The position numbers and the translations under genes were made by a program. The notes beneath the pieces are model-generated. The model was not told where the DNA came from. It did no database searches and saw only the letters and a program-made list of their open reading frames with translations. A stretch of 64,000 nucleotides of DNA from Manihot esculenta (taxonomy: Eukaryota; Streptophyta; Magnoliopsida; Malpighiales; Euphorbiaceae): positions 31,853,691-31,917,690 of the forward strand of contig NC_035161.2 of assembly GCF_001659605.2 (NCBI RefSeq), read 5' to 3'. Positions 30,701-40,900 of this stretch are shown here, one piece after another. Each line of letters opens with the position of its first letter. Within the stretch, counting starts at the first letter, position 1.

Positions 30701-33700
30701 TTCACTTTCTTGATTATTATAATCTCTATAGCCAGATAAAGTTAGTTTTATGATAGAATAATGGTGTCTTTTGGATTGAAATATGTGTGTCTAGCTTGTG
30801 TAAGTTGCAGTGTGCTCCTCCTGAGGTTGTACCATAGGACACGAGGAGTCATTAGTACAACAAAACTCAATATGTATGAACTTCTCGCTATTTATAGCTA
30901 ACTAGGGATCAATGATAAAAATAAAATTGAGAATGATAATACCTAATTGCATTATGAAATTACAATATTTATTCATTTTTTGCAAGATATGTTAAATTCA
31001 ATTAGCACAAAAGAGGATGATTCCTGGCTAGACTGATAACTCAACAGTTTCTGAGTCTCTGAATCTGGTCATGTAGTTAAAAAAAAGATAAGAAGCATTG
31101 AAATTCATATGGAGAAAATATTAGATGCTGAGAACTTTAGAGTCCATTCAAGTTCCAAAATAATGATTAATGATCCGTGACAGAAAAACTAAAGAAATTT
31201 AGTGTCCTTGCATCTAGAGAAAATGCAGATTAAAAAAAAAGGCTGCTTAACACCCTCCCCCCTCCCCCCCACCCCCCCTAAAAAAAAAAAAAGGAAGAAA
31301 GAAATCTCACAAAGAAATGAGTTTTAGAGTTGGATAAACCTGGTTGTAGATCAGAAATTCTGTTGTATTTGATCCATATTCAGAGTTGAAAGGCACTAAT
31401 TTGATATTTAACTTCAAAAATATTTCTATAAACATTTAATATTTTCATGTATTAAGCATTCTGTTCTGTATCAGAAATCTCTTTTGAGGCACCATGTAGA
31501 ACAGCACACATATTCTTGGAGATAGAGCAGAATTTGAATTGGTTTTTGATTGCATAGTAGAATCTGCACTGAATTTCAAGTAACTTGCTTAACTTGTTCA
31601 TCTTCCTACTTGAGAGCTGATTTTAATGGCAGGCAATTTGGAAGCATACTTACGTGCGTCGTCTAAGCTTAAATTTGGAATAATTGAGGATGAGAATACA
31701 TTGAAAATGGATTTGCACTCACAAAAGTCTCGAAAGACTGATGGTGAGGCTGATATGGGCGGGCAAATGAAGACAGGTTAGCAAAATCTGTACTTGATTT
31801 AGTACTAATCATGGGATTTGCTTTTATGATGTCCAATTAAAAGATGCAAAGCAATGAAACAAATTTATTTGGTTTTTGTTTCATTCCTGAAAGATTCATT
31901 CTGTTGTCCAGAAAACTTGCATGAAAGAAATGTCTGTGAAGCTGCATCTGTAGATCTACTGTGAAATTTTAATTTTGGTGGTACCCAAGGAACTTGCTAA
32001 ACTTTAGCTAATTAGAGGATGTATGTTCCACTCTGAAACAGAAAAGTCCTCCATGCTTCTGTGCACGATGCAGCTGATGTTACCTGATGAACTTGCATAA
32101 TTTGAATTAATATTTACAAATATGAACTGAAGGAACAGGTTATATAGTCTAAGTTTGGTTATTATGTATTATGTCTGCTTGTTTCATTGTCATAGGCAAA
32201 AGGGACTGCAAAGTTGTTTGTATTTGATTATAAAATTTGGGTGGATAAATTTTCCATATGGCCGCTTCCCACTAGTTTGGGATTTAAGACTTATGGCTTA
32301 ATTGATGTTCTTTTTGTTGGACGAATGTCCAATTTTTCTATTTGTTTTTGATGTTTTTTCAGGTAAAATTCCAGTTCGATTGTATGTCCGGACTGTTAGT
32401 GAGGATTTTGAAGATTTAGAAGATATGCCTAAAATTGATAGTTGGGACAAAATTTCTTATATAAATCGACCTATTGAGATACATAGAGAAGGTAGGCTAT
32501 ACCTCTTTGGAGTTTGTGAATGTCATTATTTTCATTGTTTACTTTAAATCCTATTGTATATAGTGTCATTAAATAATTGTAGGGCTAACTATATGTTAGT
32601 TTCATTAGAATTAGAGGTGCTTAACACTGTGACTGCGGGCATGATGCTGCGCGGTGAATCCAATTCCACACACAATGTACTGTGTTTAAGTAAAACTATT
32701 AAGAAGCACTTGGATGTTATGGATAATGGATAGGCTAAATCCATAACAAATAGATTTTTGTTTATCTAGTAGTTTCTTTTCAGATTTCCTATTATCTTAT
32801 TTAACATATTTTCTATTATCTTATCCTAGATCTAATTGTTATTTGTATTAAATTTCTATTTTGATTAGAAGTTTTAGAACCTCTACTATAAAATGAGTTT
32901 ATTTTATTCAATAAAAATAAGCAGATTTATTTTAAGAATTGTGAAATTGAGACTCTCTCCTTTGTGAGTCTTGATATGTTAAGAGTTTTCTCTAATGAGC
33001 TCATTTTCTATCAATAATCTCATGACGCAATCCGTGACCTAAAACCATAACATTGGAGTTTTTGAGTTTTATTATCAAGTTCCAGTTTGAAACTTGTATT
33101 CTATTTAGCTGTCCCATCTTCTTGATATGGTGTTACTAAGTACATTTTTAAATTTTGATGCTGGCAAATAAATTATTGTTAATGAAGTGAGCAGAAATAT
33201 ATTATTTTTGGATTATTAAAAAAGCACTTTTATGGCCAACATGGAAATAAGTAAAAAGGAAAAAAATGAAAGTTCAATAATTTTTAGATATTGATTTTGG
33301 TCATAACCAAGTATTGCAGTTTTACTGTTCAGCAGCCAAATACTGTGGCAGTAAGGATGTGACTTGCATCCTCATAGATATGTAGACTTGTGAATGTACT
33401 TAATTGCACCAATTGATAATATTGGAGATCTCAATGGAATGAAAGTTTCAAGTTGTGGGCTGAATAGAAAAAGCTTGAACAGTTCAAGGGCTATGGAATG
33501 GTTTCCTTCCCATAACAATTTTTCCACGTGCAGTTGCTATCAAATTTTGGATTATTCTGTGATACGGTTTGAGAGAGCGTTTTATCTGAGAAACATATTA
33601 GAGAAGTGTTATCCTTCAAAATTACCCAGATTATCTATCAGAGTCTATCATTAGTAATTTTCCCATTTCAGAGATGAGTTGCATACAACTGTCTTGCATG

Positions 33701-34466
33701 TCATGATAAGATTAAGCTATGACAACTTATACATAGCATGCATGTCCATGTTTGACTGATTGATCTATCTTGTCTGGTTAATGATCGTGAGTGTTCTTGA
33801 AAAGTAGATGATCTGCTTTAATTCCTCTGGGGTTCTGTGTGGCTCATGTTCTTGCACTGCAGGTAAATGTTTCACCCTACATGATGCACTGAAAACTCTT
33901 ATGCCAGAATTTTTGGCGGACAAATCCTTAACTGACGAGGAACCATTGAGAGCAGAAGGTGGAGATGAACAATTAGTATTGTCAGAAGAGGTGAGCAGCA
34001 ATAGAATGGATGCTGAGGGAAGAGAAATTTCATGTTCATCCGTGGAGTCTCCCTACGCGTCTGGCGGTGCTGAAATTTTACTTGTCCGCATTCAGGGCAT
34101 TGAACCAAAACTTGAGATACCCTTCTCTTGGGTAGTGAATAATTTGAAAAATCCTGAGCACTTTCTTCATATTTGTGTCTGTCTCAAATTTCCACAAGTA
34201 AATTCTTAGCATTATTATTATTTTTTTTAAAAAAGATGTTCGCTTATGATTTTTTGGTCTCGCATTTAGGTGTGGCAGGACTAATATTTGCAAAATTAAA
34301 AATTCCATTCACTGTATAAAATTGCACAGAACAGTTAGATATTATTTTTGGAAGAAAAATGTCATTAATCCTTTCCTTTGTGCTGTTTTAGGCTTGGTCA
34401 TTGCCTCTTACTCAACTTCCTCGTTTACACGAAAAAGACATGCATAGTTTAGGACAGAGCAATTAA
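27761..34466 (+). CDS. ATG5: Autophagy protein 5
   Basis: A core autophagy protein that is covalently joined to ATG12 and, with ATG16, forms the E3-like complex promoting ATG8 lipidation on the growing phagophore. Exons: 27761-27984, 28084-28150, 29838-29927, 30428-30515, 31633-31776, 32363-32491, 33863-34197, 34392-34466; 383 aa. The N-terminus (YVWEGAIPMQIHL, then PRIGYLPLLI, then WFDYNGLPLKWYIPTG) is the family's UblA region. Lys126 in SLKEAD corresponds to the lysine that accepts ATG12 in yeast and human ATG5. UblB follows (KIPVRLYVR ... FTLHDALKTLMPEF), and the protein ends after PEHFLHICV with a short 24-codon last exon. An acidic insertion near residues 275-320 separates conserved parts, as in other plant ATG5. 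Introns 2, 4 and 6 are long; intron 4 has a C-rich tract and intron 6 a solo LTR. Confidence 0.95.
31253..31278 (-). repeat. C-rich tract (potential G-quadruplex on minus strand)
   Basis: Inside ATG5 intron 4 the plus strand has four C runs of 3, 6, 7 and 7 separated by single bases, flanked on both sides by poly-A runs. The minus strand therefore satisfies a strong G-quadruplex pattern, and the sense strand an i-motif pattern. The tract stands out sharply in AT-rich DNA. Confidence 0.75.
32715..33052 (+). mobile_element. Solo LTR in ATG5 intron 6
   Basis: A 338-bp element begins TGTTATGG and ends CCATAACA, an exact 8-bp terminal inverted repeat with canonical TG...CA. It is flanked by identical 5-bp target duplications, TTGGA at 32710-32714 and 33053-33057. 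Inside are a TATAAAA box (32887-32893) and AATAAAAATA-type signals, as expected of an LTR. No internal retroelement sequence remains, so it is best explained by LTR-LTR recombination. Orientation is inferred from the TATA box. The superfamily (perhaps copia) cannot be decided without the internal part. Confidence 0.85.
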
Positions 34467-34866
34467 TTTCTCTCGGTTTTATTGATTTAAATAAATTAAT
34501 TGATCTGAATAAATAAATCTCGAACGATAGATATTAGGAGAAGGAGATAATTTATTTTTAACAATAAAAACAAATTTTATTGGACGGAAGATCCTGTAAG
34601 CAACCAAGGTGGTTGTATATTTGGCATAATTTATTGTAAAAATATAGAAGACAAACTTCTTTGTGAGCAAAGCACAAACTAAGCAAATGACAATCACAAT
34701 GCCTTTTAGGCTCGAATGAAAGGATAAAACAACAAAGCCCTGATGAAAAACAATCTTCGACAATATCAACCCCTTCCATCAAGAGGCCAAATCTTTTGTA
34801 TAAATTGCTACCCCTTTATTATTTTCTCACCATCCAAACATCAACAGGCAAAGAAAGAGAAGAAAC
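34467..34866 (+). promoter_or_regulatory. ATG5-GST intergenic region with GST TATA box
   Basis: Only 400 bp separate the ATG5 stop from the GST start, so the GST promoter probably overlaps the ATG5 3' UTR. TATAAATT at 34799-34806, 61 bp before the ATG, is a good TATA box. Minus-strand frames at 34479-34782 show no family features. Confidence 0.55.
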
Positions 34867-35616
34867 ATGTCTAAGGGAGAGGATGTGGTTCTTTTGGATT
34901 TCTGGGCCAGCCCTTTCTGTATGAGGGTTAAAATAGCTTTGGCTGAAAAAGGGGTGAGCTATGAAGCAAGAGAAGAGGACTTGATTGGTGGGAAGAGTGA
35001 GCTGCTGCTAAAATCAAACCCAATTTATCAGAAGGTGCCTGTGTTTCTGCACAATGAAATGCCCCTATGTGAATCTACTGTAATAGTGAGCTATATTGAT
35101 GAGACATGGGCTTCACCGCCATTGCTTCCGCCGTGTCCCTATGGACGAGCTCAAGCTCGCTTCTGGGCTGATTACGTTGACAAAAAGGTTCAGTTTCAAA
35201 GTAGACCTCTCATGCATTTTGTTTCACTTAGATTCATAAATGACAAATTTGGTATGTTTATTGTGCAGCTGTTTGATGCAGTTCGAGATGTAGTGCTGAG
35301 CAAAGGAGAGGCCACAGAGGCAGCCAAGAAGGAGTTGATAGAGATTCTAAAAGTGCTTGAAGGAGCACTTGGGGAGAAAGATTTCTTTGTAGGAAAAGCT
35401 TTTGGGTTTGTTGACATTTTAGCAATCGCTGTAAGCAGTTGGTTTTTAGCTGCTGAGAAATTGGGAAACTTCCAGGTTGAAGCTGAGTTCCCAAAGATTT
35501 CAGGGTGGATAAAGAGATGCATGCAGAAAGAAAGTGTTGCCAAAATCATTCCCGACCCTGAAAAGATCTTGGAGTTTGCTCTCATGATGAGGAAGATGCA
35601 TGGAATTGACCACTAA
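34867..35616 (+). CDS. GSTU: Tau-class glutathione S-transferase
   Basis: A plant-specific cytosolic enzyme that conjugates glutathione to electrophiles, herbicides and stress products. The expected product is 222 aa from exons 34867-35187 and 35269-35616, with the single intron at the usual tau-class position after FWADYVDKK. The thioredoxin-like N-domain has the catalytic Ser15 in WASPFCMRV, the cis-proline pair Val57-Pro58 and the glutathione-binding Glu69-Ser70. The helical C-domain contains AAKKELIEILK and the FGFVDILA segment. The 81-bp intron (35188-35268, GT...AG) is a multiple of three and has no in-frame stop, so an unspliced message would encode a 249-aa protein with 27 extra residues. 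I prefer the spliced form because it restores the family's normal length and alignment (DKK followed by LFDAVRD). Confidence 0.93.
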   Translation: MSKGEDVVLLDFWASPFCMRVKIALAEKGVSYEAREEDLIGGKSELLLKSNPIYQKVPVFLHNEMPLCESTVIVSYIDETWASPPLLPPCPYGRAQARFWADYVDKKVQFQSRPLMHFVSLRFINDKFGMFIVQLFDAVRDVVLSKGEATEAAKKELIEILKVLEGALGEKDFFVGKAFGFVDILAIAVSSWFLAAEKLGNFQVEAEFPKISGWIKRCMQKESVAKIIPDPEKILEFALMMRKMHGIDH

Positions 35617-36822
35617 TGAATCAATTATTATTGTCCCAAGTTTCTTCACTTGCTGATCAAGGAGATTCCATGTCCTTTTCTTTTCTTTTCTTTATCTTAA
35701 AAGATGGATAAACATGAAGGAAAATTGTCATTGTCTTATGACTTCCCATAGTCTTTCTTGTTCTGAATAAAAAAGGGATTTAATTTCCAACCGTTTGCAC
35801 TTGTTTTTTCTTATTTTCCAATGAAGCCACTGTAGTGGAAAATATAGAATAAAAAATATTAGTACTCATATAGATATATACATTCTTCCCAACTCTTCCT
35901 ATTTTAAACTTACAATGCGCAATATAATATAATATAATATTAAGAATGAAATTTTAAAAAAATTATTAAATATATGAAAATAATTAATTATTAAATTAAT
36001 TAGGTATAGACGAGTAAATTGAGGAAAAATATGAGGTGACATACTCCGGCTTTCCTCTCCCAATAATCCAACACAAACACAAGAGAGTTGTTGGTGATCA
36101 CAAGGAGCTCTCTTTTCTCATTGCCCTAATTAATAAGCAGTAGAGAGATTAAACAAGAAAACTTGAATTTCTTTTTTTTTACCAGCAAATCAACGTGTTA
36201 CATAATTATAGAAAGCAGCAAAATAACAAGAAAATTTTATTATTATTTTTTTTTTACTTACAAGTTAATGCATTTCACGATTGTGCAAATATAATAATGA
36301 AAAATCTTGATTGAATACTTTAATATCATCACCTCTTTCCTTCATAAGTCCCCAGTTAGTTTTGTGCAGTTAATTTGCTATACATTAACTCTTATGTTAA
36401 TTTTAATTTTTGGTCTGATTCGAAAAAAATTATTAATTAATTTATTATTTTTATAAAAATTTTATTAATTAATTTATTTATATTAAGAATATTTTAAAGA
36501 AGTATTTTAGATTTAAAAATTAAAATTAAAATTAAAAAAAAGATTAATTAATAAATTTTTTAAAATATTAATAATATTAAAATATTTTTTTTTAAATTAA
36601 AAATTATATGAAATGTGCATAAAATAATAATTTTTCAAAAAACAAACCATGCAACCAATTTCTATTGACCGCAACTCCAGGCCTTAAGAAGGAAAAGAAA
36701 AAAAAAAAAAAAAACTATACTCGGGTAACAAAATTTTCTTGGGTTTTCAATTTCAGCCCATTGGAGCAGTGGATGGACCCTATAAGCCCAAGACATTTTA
36801 TCGTTCCTTAGGTCCATTCCGA
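35617..36822. other. Intergenic region downstream of GST
   Basis: The first ~200 bases are probably the GST 3' UTR. The rest is AT-rich with poly-T and poly-A runs. No gene is seen. Confidence 0.5.
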
Positions 36823-37912
36823 TCTTCCTCTTCTTCTTCTTCTTCTTCTTCATTACTTCAAGCACAGGAGAAATACAAGCAGCTAGATCCAGGTGAGTGA
36901 GCATTTCAGATCTTCGTCTTCAAAATTACATTTCATTCGTTTTATTTCTCATGTTTTCTTCTCTTAGATTAGATCTACCCTTGACACACTGCTTTCTGTG
37001 ATTATCTGGTCCCGCTCTCTATACACTCTGAAATGAAATTTCTCCAAATTTCCACGATTTCACTGGATCCTTCAATTGCCTCACTGGTAGTGATAGGCCC
37101 CTCAATGGGCTATGAATAGCTTCCCCAATTCTCAACATATTTCACAAGATCAAGTTAATTTCGCAGATTTCACATTTCCTTATTTGCTAACTTCAAACAT
37201 TGAAACTGGGAGATAGTAGGTTTTCATATTTATGGGTTTTTTTTTTCTCTCTTGGGAATGCCTTTTCTTTTTACGGGTTGCTGCTGTACTTCTCTCTCAT
37301 CTCAGAAAATGATGTTCTCACCTATGTTGCATTCTAAAACTTTTTATTTTATTTTCATGTTTTGGTGGTTCACTTGATTACTTTGCGATACGATAAACAA
37401 ATATAAGATTTACGTAAATATAATTAAAATGACAAAACTTCAGATTGGTGAATTGTTACGCCTTGTTGCTTATGTTTGTGTTAGAGGTAGGGAATAGGAT
37501 AATTGAGATATATGCATGTAGTTCATTCTTTTTTTATTTATACATAGATGAAAGAATGCACATTGGTCGTTGCATTGCCGATCTCAGTCTATGATTTTTG
37601 TGTGACTTCATTTCTTTTTGTTTCCTTCATTTTCTTAGCAAATTGCATTATGTCTGTTTGATGGACAGTAGATTATATATGGCTACGAGAAGGGAACTTC
37701 CTAAATGTTGTTTTGTGCTGTTTAATATCTAATGACTTGTTTGTTTCAATGGAAAATAACATCTTAGAATTAAATTTATTTGAAATTGAACTTCTTTCTT
37801 TCTTTTTCTTTTTCTTTTTTTAAAATTTATTGTGATGCTAACTGAAATTTTGTTCTCCAGGTGTTATAAACAGAATATTTTCTGTGGTTTATTTCTCCGA
37901 TTAATTAAAATG
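36823..37912 (+). other. delta-COP 5' leader exons and leader intron
   Basis: A (CTT)n-rich leader begins about 36823 and ends at a strong donor (CCAG|GTGAGT) after 36892. The leader intron is 36893-37860, ending TTCTCCAG. The next exon, 37861-37912, is 52 nt and ends exactly with the ATG of delta-COP. Leader introns of this kind are frequent in strongly expressed plant housekeeping genes and can raise expression. Confidence 0.65.
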
Positions 37913-40900
37913 GTAAATTTTATCTTATTACTATTATTATTTTTAAAATTCTTTACCGCCCCTTTTGGTTTTGTAAACTAAACTTCGTCCATCTATTATT
38001 TTGTAAACTATGCAGGTTGTGCTTGCTGCGTCTATAGTGAGCAAGTCTGGGAAAGGTGAGTTTTTGCTTTCTTTGCCTTTTTTCTTATCATCCTATCTTT
38101 AATATCTTGTTTTCTATATTATTTTTCTACGTCTTTAGGGTTTCCATTATTCAAAATAGAAGTAAATTAACATGCATGGAATCTTGTAAACCATTCTTTG
38201 GTTGGTTCAGTTGATAAATTCATTAAATGTTTTTGAGCTATTCAGCAAGTTGTGTTTTATTTGTCAATGCTAATCTCCATTCAGCAAGCTAATATGCAGA
38301 ATTTTATTTGTTAAATCTATATAATGTTAGTTTTTACTTCCTCCTTTCTCTCTTAACATTGGTTTTTTCCCTGTAAATTATGTGTTTCTTCTCGAAATTT
38401 GATTATTGTGGATTAGTCAACCTATGTCCAGTTTCTTAGGTGCCACTGCCCATGTTCTGTCTGATGGAAAACAAATTGGTGCAATAAGACATTTTGAGGA
38501 TACTTGGCCTTCATTCTTTTTCCTTGTTTGCAGTGCTCGTTTCTCGGCAGTTTGTGGACATGTCTCGTATGAGGATTGAAGGTCTTCTTGCGGCATTTCC
38601 CAAATTGATAGGAACTGGAAAGCAGCATACATATGTTGAGACGGAGAATGTGCGATATGTTTATCAGCCAATAGAAGCTCTATACTTGCTACTTGTGACA
38701 AATAAACAAAGCAACATTCTTGAAGATTTGGAGACTCTGAGGCTGCTCTCCAAGCTTGTATCCTCTTTTGCTTGTTTTTATTTGCTATGTTCTTCTCAAA
38801 GTGTGCCTTTTATGATCGTTTAGAAATGTTTATGAAAGTTTAATAACAGAATTGACGTCTTGCCACTCCCTTTTTCTTTCATCTGTTTGTGCTCTTGCCA
38901 GCTCACAGTTTTATGCCCTTAAGTTTTATATGGTTCTTGCTGCCTTCTCTTTTTTCCTTTTTCTGGCAGTGAAACTTTAAATATTTGAAGCATGAGTTGC
39001 TCTGTAGAAATTGATGCATACACAATTGTTGATTCCTTGAGTGTTTCTAGGTGCCTGAATACTCTATGTCTCTTGATGAAGAGGGCATTTGCAAGACAGC
39101 TTTTGAGTTGATTTTTGCATTTGATGAGGTCATCTCCCTTGGACACAAGGAGAATGTGACTGTTGCACAGGTTAAGCAGTACTGTGAGATGGAGAGTCAT
39201 GAAGAGAAATTGCACAAGCTTGTATTGCAGAGCAAGATCAATGAAACAAAGGATGTCATGAAGCGCAAAGCTAGTGAGATTGACAAAACCAGGGTATCTA
39301 TTTAATGCTGTGGAAGTGAAACTAATAAGTGAAGCAGAGAGGAGTTATGTCCTAAAATGCTACCTTTTTAATGCATCTCACATTTTGCAGATCGAAAAGA
39401 ATAGAGGTGATAAAGGAGGATTTATGTCCTTACAGTCGATGGGCTCTGGAAGAATTGAGAGTAAATTTAGTGATATGAGCATTTCTAGCAATGAAGGTGG
39501 TTTTGGAGGTGGTTCTGGGTTTGGATTGACCACTGATATTGACTCCTTTTCCAGCAAATCTAAAGGTTTGTTTCTGTGTCAAGGAACTCTACAAGCTACC
39601 TCTGGTTTTGATAACTTGTGGTTAATATTGATGTTTGTTACATGATTATTGTTTTCCGAGTTGCCTAGAAATTATAATTGTAGACAACTTGTGAATTATT
39701 TTTGAAAACAATTTTCATATCTCTTGATGGAGGAATGTAAAATAAATTTGGGGCTTTCTCATTTAACTAATAATCGTAATAAATTTTCATATGCAAATTT
39801 TTTTCATATTTAATTTCCTATTCTTAGGATCTTATTTTGTAAGGTACTATGTAATAGTTATAGGCTTCCTAATTGTGGCTTCAATTTTGGGTTTCCAGTG
39901 CCCTTACCTATTGAGGTATAGGGCATCTTGGATTCATTTTCTGGAATTGTACTGAACTAATTTCAACTGTAGCTTTCCTTTCTCTTTCTTTCTTTCTTTT
40001 TTTTTTTTTCCCTTTTTTCCCTTCCTTCCTTCTTTGGTCTTCTTTCCATGTCTCTCCTTCCTCACTTTGCAGTGATGTTCATTGTTTGGGTCCAACAGAG
40101 AAAGCTAAACGATCTACCAATGTTAGTAAATTGGTTTGGTTTTCTGTAATTATTTTCAAAAGAATAGGGTCATCTTTGTTTGGTTTAGTTGTTAAGGTCA
40201 AAAAACCGAAATAACCAAACCGATTTAATCAATTCTGTGTCATTAAATATATGTATAGGGAGGGAGAGAGAGAGAGAGAGAGAGAGATTATTCCCTTCTC
40301 CAAATACTTGTGAGCCCTATCCCCCTGTCCTCATCTGTTTATTGACTCTCACTATCTCTCCTCTTTCTCAAGCCTCAACACCTAGTAATCTCCTCATCCC
40401 CTTCACAAATCACAGCCCTCTCAACTCTTAACTCTCCTCAGCACAGACAGCTGGTCCTCTCTCACTCTTTCTCGATGCTCAGTCAGTTGTGATCCTCATC
40501 TGTCCTCTTGATGCTCATTTCTCAGTCAGCACTTGGCACTTGGCAGTCAGTGTTCCACTCCACAGGCACCCAGTCAGTCAGGTCCAGTCAGCCATTTCTC
40601 TCTGATTGTCCATTGCAAGCCAACAAAGTCATCTCACCTCAATTTCAGGTCACAAAATGGAATAAGATCCCAAGCCTCACTCTTTTCTTTGATGAACTAA
40701 TCGTTTTTGAGCTTGAGTCTATTTCATTTCCTTTTCTGAGTTGTTGACTTGTCTCCGGTTGTGGCTATTTCATGTATTAATCGAGGATTAATTGATTTAT
40801 GAAATTTAATTGTTATTGAATCTGTCTTATCGAGTTTTGAAATTGTGATAAGGCAGATTCTTTCATTCAAGTTGTGATTTCATGGTTATTCATCATTAGC

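Noticed and set aside
34479..34782. Two minus-strand frames between ATG5 and GST
   Set aside because: They overlap each other and the probable GST promoter; composition is typical of chance frames.
35196..35585. 129-codon minus-strand frame inside the GST
   Set aside because: Overlaps conserved GST coding sequence in antisense; no features of its own.
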